The notes below the pieces were generated by a model that did no database searches, was not told where the DNA came from, and saw nothing but the letters and a program-made list of their open reading frames with translations. Positions 25,401-35,293 of a DNA stretch of 43,426 nucleotides are shown one piece after another. This stretch comes from Planctomycetaceae bacterium (lineage in GTDB: Bacteria > Planctomycetota > Planctomycetia > Planctomycetales > Planctomycetaceae), in NCBI GenBank assembly GCA_028284885.1, contig JANQQW010000039.1, forward strand, positions 1 to 43,426, given 5' to 3'. Position 1 is the first letter of the stretch; every line of letters begins with the position of its first letter. Both the position numbers and the translations under genes were made by a program.

Positions 25401-26860
25401 GCGATGACCTGGTGGATCGGTTCGGCTCCCTCGACGCCGACGAGCTTCTGGTCCAGCCCGCTGTAGAAGTAGCTGAGGGCGTTCGGGTCGAGGCCGAGCT
25501 GGTGCAGGATGGTGGCGTGCAGGTGCTTGACGTGGAAGCGGTCGTCGACGGCGCGGCTGCCGAGTTCGTCGGTGGTGCCGACGCTCGTGCCCCCCTTGAT
25601 GCCGCCCCCCGCCATCCACATCGTGAAGCCGTAGGCGTTGTGGTCGCGGCCGGTCCCCTTGGCGTACTCGGCCGTCGGCTGCCGGCCGAACTCGCCGCCC
25701 CACACGATGAGCGTGTTCTCGAGGAGCCCCCGCTGCTTGAGGTCCGCGATCAGTCCGGCGATGCACTGGTCGGTGCGTCCCGCGTGGTACTCGTGGTTCT
25801 TCACAAGGTCGCCGTGGGCGTCCCAGTTGTTGTCGTTGTGGTTGCCGCCCGCGTAGATCTGGACGAAGCGAACGCCCCGTTCGACGAGCCGACGGGCGAG
25901 CAGGCAGCGGCGGCCGAAGTTGTCGGTCCGCTTGCCGTCGCCGATGCCGTACAGGTCGTGCGTCTCCTTCGTCTCCTGTGAGAAGTCGACGACCTCGGGG
26001 GCGTACCGCTGCATCTTGAAGGCAAGTTCGTAGCTGGCGATGCGGGCGTCGAGGTCGCTGTTCCCCGTCCGGCTCGCGGCGTGCTCCTCGTTGTAGCCCT
26101 TCAGCGTGTCGAGCAGTTTCCGCTGGACCGACTCGCTCATCGACTCGGGCCGTTTGAGGTCGAGGATCGGCTCGCCCTGGCTGCGGAACAGCGTGCCCTG
26201 GTACTGGGCCGGCATGAAGCCAGACGACCAGTTCTTCGCCCCGCTGATGGGCCCGCCGGTCGGGTCGAGCATGACGACGTGGCCGGGCAGGTTCTCGTTC
26301 TCGCTGCCGAGGCCGTAGGTGACCCACGAGCCGAGGCAGGGGAATCCGGAGAGGAGCCGGCCGGAGTTCATCATCAGCATGGCCGAGCCGTGGATGGGGG
26401 ACTCGGCGTACATGCTGTGCAGGAAGGCGATGTCGTCGACGTGCTGGCCGAGGCGGGGGAACAGGTCGCTGACCCACTTGCCGCACTCGCCGTACTGCTG
26501 GAACTTCCACTTCGGCCCGACGACGCGTCCCTCGTTCTTGTGGCCGCCGCGGCCGAACGTCTTCACCGGGATCGTCTTCCCGTCGAGCGGGTAGAGTTCC
26601 GGCTTGTAGTCGAACGTGTCGACGTGGCTGGGCCCGCCGTACATGAAGAGGAAGATGACGTTCGTCGCCTTGGCGTCGAAGTGCGGGTCCTTCGGCTGCA
26701 GCGGGTTGACGAACGGCGTCTCCCCGTCGGCCGCCTTCGTCTGCTTCCCGAGGAACCCGTCCCCGGCGAGCAGACTGGCCAGCCCGAGCCCGGTGAACCC
26801 GGCCCCGGTGTCCCACAGGAACTCACGTCGCGTGCGGCCGCAGAAGTTGGGTTGGGTCAT
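25397..26860 (-). CDS. DUF1501 family Tat-secreted protein
   Basis: A 487-residue protein of the DUF1501 family (sulfatase/phosphatase-like fold). The start MTQPNFCGRTRREFLWDTG carries a twin-arginine motif (RREFL) followed by a hydrophobic stretch, so it is exported folded. Recognisable blocks include FLFMYGGPSHVDTFDYKP, SPIHGSAMLMMNSGRLLSG, VRFVQIYAGGNHNDNNWDAH and IVWGGEFGRQPTAEYAKGTG with DHNAYGFTMWMAGGG. Planctomycete genomes pair DUF1501 with DUF1549/DUF1553 cytochrome proteins, as here (established co-occurrence), but no reaction has been shown. Residues before this ATG in the open frame come from repeat sequence (see 26969-27001), not from a gene. It is coupled to the lipoprotein gene downstream. 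Confidence 0.92.
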   Translation of the reverse strand: MTQPNFCGRTRREFLWDTGAGFTGLGLASLLAGDGFLGKQTKAADGETPFVNPLQPKDPHFDAKATNVIFLFMYGGPSHVDTFDYKPELYPLDGKTIPVKTFGRGGHKNEGRVVGPKWKFQQYGECGKWVSDLFPRLGQHVDDIAFLHSMYAESPIHGSAMLMMNSGRLLSGFPCLGSWVTYGLGSENENLPGHVVMLDPTGGPISGAKNWSSGFMPAQYQGTLFRSQGEPILDLKRPESMSESVQRKLLDTLKGYNEEHAASRTGNSDLDARIASYELAFKMQRYAPEVVDFSQETKETHDLYGIGDGKRTDNFGRRCLLARRLVERGVRFVQIYAGGNHNDNNWDAHGDLVKNHEYHAGRTDQCIAGLIADLKQRGLLENTLIVWGGEFGRQPTAEYAKGTGRDHNAYGFTMWMAGGGIKGGTSVGTTDELGSRAVDDRFHVKHLHATILHQLGLDPNALSYFYSGLDQKLVGVEGAEPIHQVIA

Positions 26861-26901
26861 GGTCGTCTGGTGGGCTGGTGTCTGGTGGGCTTCGAACTCG
26901 A

Positions 26902-26965
26902 AGGGTGGGCTGTGCCCACCAGTCGTTGCGGGTCGAACGTTGTGTCGGTGGGCAGAGCCCACCCT
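26902..26965. repeat. Pair of inverted GGTGGGC palindromes (REP-like)
   Basis: A 19-base copy at 26902-26920 (GGTGGGC-TGT-GCCCACC core) and one at 26947-26965 in opposite orientation (GGTGGGC-AGA-GCCCACC core) match at 18 of 19 positions. Each can form a 7-bp hairpin. They lie in the gap between the DUF1553 and DUF1501 genes. Confidence 0.65.
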
Positions 26966-26968
26966 ACC

Positions 26969-27001
26969 TCTCTTCTCTGTGACCTCTGTGTCTCTGTGGT
27001 T
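26969..27001. repeat. HRDTEV-type intergenic repeat
   Basis: On the minus strand this reads AACCACAGAGACACAGAGG followed by TCACAGAGAAGAG. It is a degenerate ACACAGAG repeat found between genes in planctomycetes and some other bacteria (from memory). Its translation, NHRDTEVTEK, appears as a false N-terminus of neighbouring genes; here it precedes the true DUF1501 start. Confidence 0.65.
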
Positions 27002-27040
27002 CAACAAAACGCACGGATTGGAAGTCCGTCCCGCGCTGGG

Positions 27041-29578
27041 TCAGTCGACGTAGACGAACTCGTTCAGGTTCAGCAGCAGCAGGCAGTACGTTCGCAAGGC
27101 AGGTTGGTGGTCGAGTTTGTCCTCGGTCTTCAGAGACTCGACGAACGCGACGCCGCGGTCGATCTCGTCTTTCTCCACCGGTCGCTGGGTGACGAGTTCG
27201 AGGCCCTTGGTGACCTGGGCGCGGAGGTCGTCGGGGTGGGCGGTGAGGAGTCGCTGGGCGAAGGCCGTCGCCTGGTCGCCGGTGAACTCGCCGTTGAGCA
27301 TCGTCAGGGCCTGCGTCGGCTGCGTGGTGGTGAAGCGGATGGGGCAGGTGTTGTCGGTGTCGGCGAAGTCGAAGCCCTCGAGCAGCGGGTGCAGCAGCGA
27401 CCGCTTCACGTGAATGTAGACGCTGCGGCGGTAGCGGGCCGGTTCGGGCGAGACGGGCCAGCCGCTGCCGGGCCGGGACTGTCCCTTGAGGACGAGTGCC
27501 GGAATCGGCGGGTAGACGCTGGGGCCGCCGACCTCGCGGTGCAGCCGGCCGTTGACGGCGAGGACCGAGTCCCGCATCTCCTCGGCCGTCAGTCGGCGAG
27601 GCTCGAACCGCCAGAACAGGTCGTTCGCCGGGTCCTTCTCGAAGGCGGCCTCGTCGTGCGACGAGTCCATGCGGTACGCGGACGAGAGGACGAGCAGGCG
27701 GTGCATCCGCTTGATCTTCCAGCCCCCTTCGACGAACTCGGCGGCGAGCCAGTCGAGCAGTTCCGGATGTGTGGGGGCGTCGCCCTTCAGGCCGAAGTTG
27801 TTCGGCGTCCGGACGATGCCCCGGCCGAAGTGGTGTTGCCAGAGACGGTTCACGAACACGCGGGCGGTGAGTGGGTTGTCGGCTGAGGCGATCCAGTCGG
27901 CGAGGGCGAGCCGGCGGCCGGTCGAGCGGTCGGTCGGCGTGATGTCCGGCACGCCACCGCCGAGGATCTCGGGGATGCCGGGCTCGACGACGTCGCCGGG
28001 CGAGTGCGGGTTGCCACGAGCCATGACGTGCGTCTCGGCTGGCGTCTTCGTCGCACGGACGCCGAGCACCTTCAAACCGATGTTGCTCTGCTGCCGGCGG
28101 AGACCCTCGCGTTCGCGGTGCAGCTGCTCGAAGCGGTTCTTCTGCTTCGGCTGCACGCCCTTGCCGACGAAGCCGCGGACGATGCGGAGCTGGTTGCTCT
28201 CGCTGAGGATGTCGTCCCGCGTGCCGCCGGGCAGGTTGGGACGGACGGCCTCGACGATCTCGTTCATCTGCTCGGTGAGCGTGGCGATTCGCTCGTCGAG
28301 TTGCCTGGCCCGCTCGCCGAACCGCTTCTTGAGTTCCGGCGTGGCGAGGTGGGTTGCATCGACGTGGAAGCCGTTCACGTTGAACCGCTTGTCCATGCCG
28401 TCGCGACCCAACTGGAACGACTCCACGTCGCGGAAGAAGGCGAGGAATCGGTAGTAGTCCCGTTGGGCGATCGGGTCGAGCTTGTGGTCGTGGCAGCGGC
28501 TGCAGTTCATCGTCAGCCCGAGCATGCCCTGGGCCGTGGTGGTGACGAAGTCGTCGAGTTCGTCGTACCGGGTCTGCGGCGGGTCGGCCGACTCGTCGTC
28601 CCAGAGGCCGAGCCGGAAGTAGCCGGTGGCGACCAGCGAGTCGAGCGTGGGGTCGGCGATCTCGTCACCGGCGAGCTGCTCGCGGACGAACTTGTCGAAC
28701 GGCTTGTCCTGGTTGAACGCCGACACGACGTAGTCGCGGTACCGCCAGACCTCGGGCTTCGGGTTGTCCCGCTCGAAGCTGTTGGTCTCGGCGTAGTGGA
28801 CGACGTCGAGCCAGTGCCGGCCCCACTTCTCGCCGTAGTGCGGGGAGGCGAGCAGTTCGTCGACGACGTCCGCGTACGCTGCGGCTGCGTCCTCGGCAGC
28901 GAGGAAGGCCTCGACCTGCTGCGGGTTCGGTGGCAGGCCGGTCAGGTCGTAGTGGACGCGGCGGAGCAGCTTCGCCTTCGCGACGTCGTCACCGGCCAGC
29001 AGGTCGGCGGCCGGGTGCAGGCCGTTCGCCTCGAGCTTGGCGAGCAGGAACCGGTCGACGTCGTTCGTCGGCCAGGTGTCGTCGGCGACCTTGGGGACTT
29101 CGGGACGCTGCACCTTCTGGAACGACCAGTGCGACCGGGTCTCGGCGTTGACGGTCGGCGGGGCGGCGTGCTCCGGCTCGCGGTTGCCGAGTTCCTCGGC
29201 GATCTTCTCCGGGAAGGGCACTCCGCGGGTGACCCACTCGGTCAGCACGGCGATCTGCTTCGGCGAGATCTTCCCCGTCGGCGGCATCTGGAAGAACTCG
29301 TCCTCGTACCCGATCGCGACCAGCAGCCGGCTCTCGGCGGGCTTCTTCAGATCGACGATCTCGCCCCCTTCGCCCCCCTTGAGGATCGCCTTCCGGCCGA
29401 CGAGCGACAGCTCCCCCTCGAGAGGACCCGTGCCGTGGCACTTCAGGCACTTCGCCTCCAGAATGGGCAGCACGTCCTGCTCGAAGAACTCGGCGTCCGA
29501 CTTCTCCGCCGCGGTCGCAGTGGTTGCGGCAACGAATAGCAGTGTGGCGAAGAGGGCGGTTGGCGTGACGAGTCGCAT
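27041..29578 (-). CDS. PSCyt1/DUF1549/DUF1553 cytochrome protein
   Basis: An 845-residue secreted protein. After a signal peptide (residues 1-24), a planctomycete cytochrome C domain carries one heme site (KCLKCHGTGPLEGELSL). DUF1549 follows (VDRFLLAKLEANGLHPA, LLRRVHYDLTGLPPNPQQVE, then SRCHDHKLDPI with a second CxxCH-like CSRCH). DUF1553 makes up the C-terminus (LADWIASADNPLTARVFVNR, LWQHHFGRGIVRTPNNFG and WKIKRMHRLLVLSSAYRM). These proteins are a hallmark of planctomycetes and are always secreted; their reaction is not established. The ATG at 29578 gives the signal peptide; 27 codons of open frame upstream are not needed and include the region after the promoter. It probably leads a transcript with the DUF1501 and BamE-like genes. 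Confidence 0.93.
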   Translation of the reverse strand: MRLVTPTALFATLLFVAATTATAAEKSDAEFFEQDVLPILEAKCLKCHGTGPLEGELSLVGRKAILKGGEGGEIVDLKKPAESRLLVAIGYEDEFFQMPPTGKISPKQIAVLTEWVTRGVPFPEKIAEELGNREPEHAAPPTVNAETRSHWSFQKVQRPEVPKVADDTWPTNDVDRFLLAKLEANGLHPAADLLAGDDVAKAKLLRRVHYDLTGLPPNPQQVEAFLAAEDAAAAYADVVDELLASPHYGEKWGRHWLDVVHYAETNSFERDNPKPEVWRYRDYVVSAFNQDKPFDKFVREQLAGDEIADPTLDSLVATGYFRLGLWDDESADPPQTRYDELDDFVTTTAQGMLGLTMNCSRCHDHKLDPIAQRDYYRFLAFFRDVESFQLGRDGMDKRFNVNGFHVDATHLATPELKKRFGERARQLDERIATLTEQMNEIVEAVRPNLPGGTRDDILSESNQLRIVRGFVGKGVQPKQKNRFEQLHREREGLRRQQSNIGLKVLGVRATKTPAETHVMARGNPHSPGDVVEPGIPEILGGGVPDITPTDRSTGRRLALADWIASADNPLTARVFVNRLWQHHFGRGIVRTPNNFGLKGDAPTHPELLDWLAAEFVEGGWKIKRMHRLLVLSSAYRMDSSHDEAAFEKDPANDLFWRFEPRRLTAEEMRDSVLAVNGRLHREVGGPSVYPPIPALVLKGQSRPGSGWPVSPEPARYRRSVYIHVKRSLLHPLLEGFDFADTDNTCPIRFTTTQPTQALTMLNGEFTGDQATAFAQRLLTAHPDDLRAQVTKGLELVTQRPVEKDEIDRGVAFVESLKTEDKLDHQPALRTYCLLLLNLNEFVYVD

Positions 29579-29662
29579 CGACAGTCTCGACGAGGATCGA
29601 CCGGGCAGCGACTTCCGCGGGCGGCTCGTCGCTGTCGAAAACGGTGTTCTATATTTCAAACG

Positions 29663-29691
29663 AGTCTACTCGCGGCGTTCGAGGCCGTCAA
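29663..29691 (-). promoter_or_regulatory. Promoter TTGACG-N17-TAGACT with overlapping palindrome
   Basis: Minus strand: TTGACG at 29686-29691, exactly 17 bases, TAGACT at 29663-29668. This is the best consensus promoter in the window and points to the DUF1553 gene. A palindrome, CGAGT-N2-ACTCG at 29661-29672, covers the -10 and could be the site of the divergent IclR-type regulator. Confidence 0.65.
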
Positions 29692-29752
29692 CAAGTTGGC
29701 GACGTTCGATGCGTGTCCGCGGGTTCCTGAAATCGTGGACGAGGGACGACGG

Positions 29753-30535
29753 ATGGCCGAAGCCAACGGGCCGGACCGCTACAACGTGCCGAACGTGGAG
29801 CGGGCGCTCGTCATCATGGAGCACCTCGCCCGCGAGTCGCACGGGCTCGGCGTCAGCGACCTTTCCGACCAACTCGACATTCCGAAGAACAGCGTCTTCC
29901 GTATTGTCTCCACCCTCACCGCGAACGGCTACCTGAAACGGGACGAAGCGAGCAAACAGTACGTGCTCGGCAGCAAGCTGCTGACGCTCGGCTACGCGGC
30001 CGTTCACGAGGGGCACCTCGTCGAGAAGTCGGCCGACGTCATGCGGCAGGTTCGGGACGAGTCGGACGAGACGACGGTGGTGGGCATTCTGGACAGCACC
30101 GAGGGGGTCGTGCTGGAACAGGAACTCAGCCGTCAGCAGGTGAAGGTGACGCTCAGTGTCGGCTCGCGGTTCCCACTGCACACGGCCGCCCCGGGAAAGG
30201 CGATGCTGGCCGCGCTGCCCGAAGAGGAGTGGCTGTCGGTCCTCGACCGCATCGAGTACCCGCGGTTCACGGCGAACACGATCACCAGCAAGCAGGCGAT
30301 GCGGGCCGAGGTCGAGGCGGCCGCGGCGACCGGCTACGCGGTCGACGACTGCGAGCACAATGACGGCATCCGCTGCGTGGGGGCTGCCGTACTGAACCAG
30401 CGGCAGACGGTCGTCGGCGGCCTCTGGATCACGGGCCCCGCCTCCCGCATCTCGCCCGAAGACTTCCCCCGCCTCGGCGAGATCGTGCGGGCCGGCGCGC
30501 TCCGCATCTCCCGGCGGTTCGGCTTCGACGGGTAG
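29753..30535 (+). CDS. IclR family transcriptional regulator
   Basis: A 260-residue regulator. Residues 10-70 are a winged helix-turn-helix (VPNVERALVIMEHLARES, SDLSDQLDIPKNSVFRIVST and LKRDEASKQYVLG). Residues 80-255 form the GAF-like IclR effector domain (LEQELSRQQVKVTLSVGSRF, PLHTAAPGKAMLAALPEEE, and the late CEHNDGIRCVGAAVLN with conserved Cys/Asp). GAGGGA precedes the ATG by about 7 bases; a TTG start at 29696 is less likely. It is divergent from the DUF1553 gene, and a palindrome overlaps that gene's -10, so local repression or activation is likely. The effector is unknown; many IclR proteins sense aromatic or sugar-derived acids. Confidence 0.9.
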   Translation: MAEANGPDRYNVPNVERALVIMEHLARESHGLGVSDLSDQLDIPKNSVFRIVSTLTANGYLKRDEASKQYVLGSKLLTLGYAAVHEGHLVEKSADVMRQVRDESDETTVVGILDSTEGVVLEQELSRQQVKVTLSVGSRFPLHTAAPGKAMLAALPEEEWLSVLDRIEYPRFTANTITSKQAMRAEVEAAAATGYAVDDCEHNDGIRCVGAAVLNQRQTVVGGLWITGPASRISPEDFPRLGEIVRAGALRISRRFGFDG

Positions 30536-30554
30536 CTGCGTTCCGCAACACGAC

Positions 30555-30709
30555 CTGTAGGGGCCGGACTCCGTGCCGGCCCTGCGCGCTGCAGCGGATG
30601 TGAGTCGCGGCCGAATGGAACGCGACAACGTCGGGCGGGAACTGTTCGACACTTGGCAGTCGAAGCTGCGTGGATCCCGCAGGGCCGGCACGGAGTCCGG
30701 CCCCTACAG
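30555..30709. repeat. 155-bp element with perfect 32-bp inverted arms
   Basis: The arms at 30555-30586 and 30678-30709 are exact reverse complements over 32 bases and enclose 91 bases. Each arm is itself a hairpin (GGGCCGG, 8-base loop ACTCCGTG, CCGGCCC). This is a REP-doublet or BIME-like layout. It fills most of the 251-base gap between the IclR and coaD genes. The enclosed part holds no gene. It could also act as a terminator of the regulator gene. Confidence 0.8.
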
Positions 30710-30753
30710 CATGCGCGGGAATCCGGCTACGGGACGTGCAGGTCGAGATCGGC

Positions 30754-30759
30754 TAGACT
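30754..30759 (+). promoter_or_regulatory. -10 candidate TAGACT before coaD
   Basis: GCTAGACTG lies 28 bases before the coaD start. Seventeen bases further upstream is GGGACG, a half match to a -35. Confidence 0.45.
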
Positions 30760-30786
30760 GCCGAACGCTCTCACCCCGAACGGAAC

Positions 30787-31308
30787 GTGCCCGTGGCGAA
30801 CTCGCTCGACCCACACCACGCGGTCTACGTCGGCAGCTTCGACCCGCCGACGCTCGGGCATCTCGACGTCGTCCGCCGCGGGGCGGCCGTCTTCGACCGG
30901 GTGACGGTCGGCATCGGCATCAACCCGGACAAGCGGCCGCTGTTCACGCCGCCCGAGCGGGTCGAGTTGTTCCGCGGCCTCGTCGCCGACCTGCCGCACG
31001 TCGAGGTCGCCAGCTTCCAGGGGCTCGCCGTGCAGTTCGCCCGCGACCAGGGGGCCCGCGTGCTGCTCCGCGGCTTCCGCATGCTGGCCGACATGGAGTC
31101 CGAGTTCACGATGTCGCTCGCCAACCGGCAGCTCGCTCCGGACATCGAGTCGGTCTTCCTGATGTCGAGCGAGCAGTTCAGCCACATCTCGAGCACGCTC
31201 ATCAAGCAGATCGCCCAGTTCGCCGACCCCGCAAGCGCCGAGAAGCTGGCCGACTTCGTGCCGAAGGGTGTCATCCCGCCGTTGCTGGCGAAGTTCGAGG
31301 ATCGTTGA
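30787..31308 (+). CDS. coaD: Phosphopantetheine adenylyltransferase
   Basis: A 173-residue cytoplasmic enzyme that transfers AMP from ATP to 4'-phosphopantetheine, the fourth step of coenzyme A synthesis. The nucleotidyltransferase signature is present: YVGSFDPPTLGHLDVVRR with the TxGH motif at residues 22-25. RVLLRGFRMLADMESEFTMS contains the family RG(L/F)R block, and HISSTLIKQIAQFA matches the ISS(S/T)LVKE segment that contacts ATP. Two GTG codons (30787 and 30793) could start it; no ATG fits. Length is close to the usual 160 residues. Confidence 0.93.
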   Translation: MPVANSLDPHHAVYVGSFDPPTLGHLDVVRRGAAVFDRVTVGIGINPDKRPLFTPPERVELFRGLVADLPHVEVASFQGLAVQFARDQGARVLLRGFRMLADMESEFTMSLANRQLAPDIESVFLMSSEQFSHISSTLIKQIAQFADPASAEKLADFVPKGVIPPLLAKFEDR

Positions 31309-31370
31309 GTCACTCGGCCGACTGCGTTCGCTCCGCAGGTCGTGCCTGTCGAGAAGGTAGGAAGTCGAAG

Positions 31371-33053
31371 ATGTTCAGCGAGACCACGCGGGAACGAATC
31401 GGCGAACGGCTGCGGTTCGTCTACGGTGACGACGTGGGGGCCGTGGCGGCGGAGAAGCTCGACGGTCTCGCCGAGAAGTGGGGCCGGACGGAGGGCAACC
31501 TTCGCGAGCAGACGTGGACCGAGAAGGACGCCGTGCTGATCACGTACGGCGACCAGGTGCGGACCGACGGCGAGCCGCCACTGCGGACGCTGGGACGGTT
31601 CCTCGGCGAGGCGGGGCTCGAGGACGGGCTCTCGACGATCCACATCCTGCCCTGCTTCCCGTACTCGTCCGACGACGGGTTCTCGGTCATCGACTACCGC
31701 GTGATCGACCCGAACCTGGGCGACTGGGACGACGTCGCAGCGCTCGGGGAGTCGTACGAACTCGCGTTCGACCTCGTGCTGAACCACTGCTCGGCCGAGG
31801 GGGAGTGGTTCGCGAAGTACAAGGCGGGCGAGCCGCCGTACGACGGGTACTTCATCGAGGTCGATCCGGCGACCGACCTCTCGGGCGTCACCCGGCCGCG
31901 GAGCCTGCCGTTGCTCACGCCGGTCGAGACGAGCCGCGGGACGAAGCACGTCTGGACGACGTTCAGCGCGGACCAGGTCGATCTGAACTTCGCGAACCCG
32001 GACGTACTGGTCGAGATGCTGGACGTCCTCCTGATGTACGCCAACCGCGGCGGCCGGGTGATTCGGCTCGACGCAATCGCGTACCTGTGGAAGGAGATCG
32101 GCACGAGCTGCATTCACCTCCCGAAGACGCACGCCGTGGTGAAACTGATGCGGGACGTGCTGGACGACCTCGCCCCCGGCACGCTGCTGCTCTCCGAGAC
32201 GAACGTGCCGCACGCGGAGAACGTCTCGTACTTCGGCGACGGGGACGAGGCCCAGATGGTCTACAACTTCAGCCTCGCGCCGCTGCTGCTGGACGCCATG
32301 CTGTCCCGCGAGGCGACGCCGCTGAAGGCGTGGCTGGCCGACCTCGAACCGGCTGCCCCCGGCACGTACTACTTCAACTTCACGGCCTCGCACGACGGCA
32401 TCGGCGTGCGGCCGCTCGAAGGACTTGTCGAACCGGAACGGCTCGGCCGACTCGTCGAGGCGGTTCGCGCTCGCGGCGGGCGGGTCAACATGCGTCGCAA
32501 GCCCGACGGCAGCGAGTCGCCGTACGAGCTCAACATCGCGTACTTCTCGGCCGTCGGCGACCCGGACGGTCTGCCGGCCGACGAGCACGCCGACCGGTTC
32601 CTCGCCACGCAGGCGTTCCAGATCGCCCTCCGCGGCGTGCCGGGCATCTACTTCCACAGCCTCGTCGGCACGCCGAACGACCTCGCCGGCATGGAGCGGA
32701 CCGGACACAACCGGACGATCAACCGCCGCAAGTTCGAGCTCGGCGAGTTGACGGGCATCGTCGGCGACGAGTCGTCGGCCCAGCAACGCGTGCTCGACGG
32801 CTACCGCCGCCTACTAACCCTCCGCGGCGAACTCCCGGCCCTGCACCCCGAGAGCCCGCAGGAGGCGATCCCGTTCACGGCCCCCGGCCTCGTCGGCTTC
32901 GCCCGCGGCACCGGCGACGACCGCGTGTGCGTCGCGCTGAACGTCTCCGAAACGCCGCAGCCGCTCGACGAGGTCCCGGTCGCGAGCCGGATCGACCGGA
33001 TCACCGGGACCGAAATCGAATCGGTGCCGCCATTCCGAACCGTCTGGATGTAG
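31371..33053 (+). CDS. GH13 sucrose/glucosylglycerate phosphorylase-like enzyme
   Basis: A 560-residue cytoplasmic enzyme of glycoside hydrolase family 13, subfamily 18. The blocks are HILPCFPYSSDDGFSVIDYR (about 91-110), the nucleophile Asp234 in RVIRLDAIAYLW, the acid/base Glu276 in LLLSETNVPH, and His341-Asp342 in FTASHDGIGVRP. The subfamily contains sucrose phosphorylase and glucosylglycerate phosphorylase, which split a glucoside with phosphate to glucose 1-phosphate. The exact substrate cannot be fixed by eye; glucosylglycerate is attractive because it is a compatible solute. A C-terminal beta domain follows from about 490. It lies 62 bases after coaD and 70 bases before the kinase gene. 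Confidence 0.85.
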   Translation: MFSETTRERIGERLRFVYGDDVGAVAAEKLDGLAEKWGRTEGNLREQTWTEKDAVLITYGDQVRTDGEPPLRTLGRFLGEAGLEDGLSTIHILPCFPYSSDDGFSVIDYRVIDPNLGDWDDVAALGESYELAFDLVLNHCSAEGEWFAKYKAGEPPYDGYFIEVDPATDLSGVTRPRSLPLLTPVETSRGTKHVWTTFSADQVDLNFANPDVLVEMLDVLLMYANRGGRVIRLDAIAYLWKEIGTSCIHLPKTHAVVKLMRDVLDDLAPGTLLLSETNVPHAENVSYFGDGDEAQMVYNFSLAPLLLDAMLSREATPLKAWLADLEPAAPGTYYFNFTASHDGIGVRPLEGLVEPERLGRLVEAVRARGGRVNMRRKPDGSESPYELNIAYFSAVGDPDGLPADEHADRFLATQAFQIALRGVPGIYFHSLVGTPNDLAGMERTGHNRTINRRKFELGELTGIVGDESSAQQRVLDGYRRLLTLRGELPALHPESPQEAIPFTAPGLVGFARGTGDDRVCVALNVSETPQPLDEVPVASRIDRITGTEIESVPPFRTVWM

Positions 33054-33123
33054 GCGAGAATCGAGGTTCGCGGCGGCGGGCCCGTCGCTTGACGCCGCGC
33101 ACAGGACCCCGGAATCTCCCTTC

Positions 33124-34167
<1,044 letters not shown>

Positions 34168-35247
34168 TCGCGGCTCGTCTGCGGTTGCTCGTTCGCCTGC
34201 GGCGGACGGTCCGGCTCGGGAACCTCGGCCATCGAGACCGGGACCGGGATGAAGCCGACGATCAGGAAGGCGAGCGTCGCCCAGCCGACGACGTGCCGCA
34301 CCGGCCCCAGGCGAACGGTGTCGTCGGCCGTCGGCGGGTGCAGCAGGCCCATCAGCATCACGAGCAGCAGCATCGGCAGGTAAAGCAGCGAGTTCCCGAC
34401 CGTCAGCTGTCCGATGATCATGATCGGGATCGCGATCAGGACGACGGCGTACGCGACCTTGTGGGCGAACCGGCCGACGAGCGTGTAGAGGATGTGGCCG
34501 CCGTCGAGCTGCCCGAGCGGGAACAGGTTCAGCGACGTGACGAACAGTCCGACCCACCCGGCGTACAGCCACGGGTTGAGGACGAACGTGTGCCCCTCGG
34601 GCGGCGGTCCGTGCAGCCAGGCGATCATCCACTGCAGCAGCAGCGGCTCGCCGAACTCCATCCCGCCGACGAGTCGGACGATCGGGGCCGTCTCGATCTG
34701 CAGGACGCCGACGACGGTGATCGGCAGGGCGACGACGAGCCCCGCGAGTGGTCCGGAGACGGCGATGTCGAACATCTGCTTCCGGTCCGCCCGGTCCCCC
34801 GCCTGGACGATCACGGCCCCCAGCGTTCCCCACGGGCTGAACGGAAAGGGGAGCGGCAGGAAGTACGGCGGCGAGGCCGGCACCCGGTACCGCAGCGCCT
34901 GCAGGTAGTGCCCCATCTCGTGGGCCAGCAGGATCGACATCAGCCCCCAGGAGAAGAGGCCCGCATTGACCAGAGTGCCGGTCGGGTCCAGCCGACGGAC
35001 CGGGGCACCGTCCGCGGCGACGCGACCGGGAACCGGCTTGCTCGCCTGGCACATGTGCAACCCGGTCCAGTAGGTGCTCCCGCACGTCAGCAGGAACAGC
35101 ACCACCGGCAGCCACGGGCGTCGCCGCACGGCGGCAGGCCGCTGGGCTGGCTCGGTCTCTTCAAGCGGTTCGATCTCGTCGAACAGCTCTTCTTCGCGGG
35201 AGTCGTTCACGGGGAAGAGTCGCGTGGATGGCAGGCGCGGAGCCCGC

Positions 35248-35253
35248 ATTCTA
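35248..35253 (-). promoter_or_regulatory. -10 candidate TAGAAT (CCTAGAATG)
   Basis: The hexamer overlaps the upstream ATG of the protease frame, which argues for a downstream start. A partial -35 (TGGGAC) lies 17 bases upstream. Confidence 0.4.
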
Positions 35254-35293
35254 GGGCGTCCGGCTGCCGAGTCCCACGCCGCGGACTGGAACG

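Noticed and set aside
31170..31220. Lys instead of Arg in the CoaD ISST motif
   Set aside because: E. coli CoaD also has Lys at this place (ISSSLVKE), so it is normal variation.
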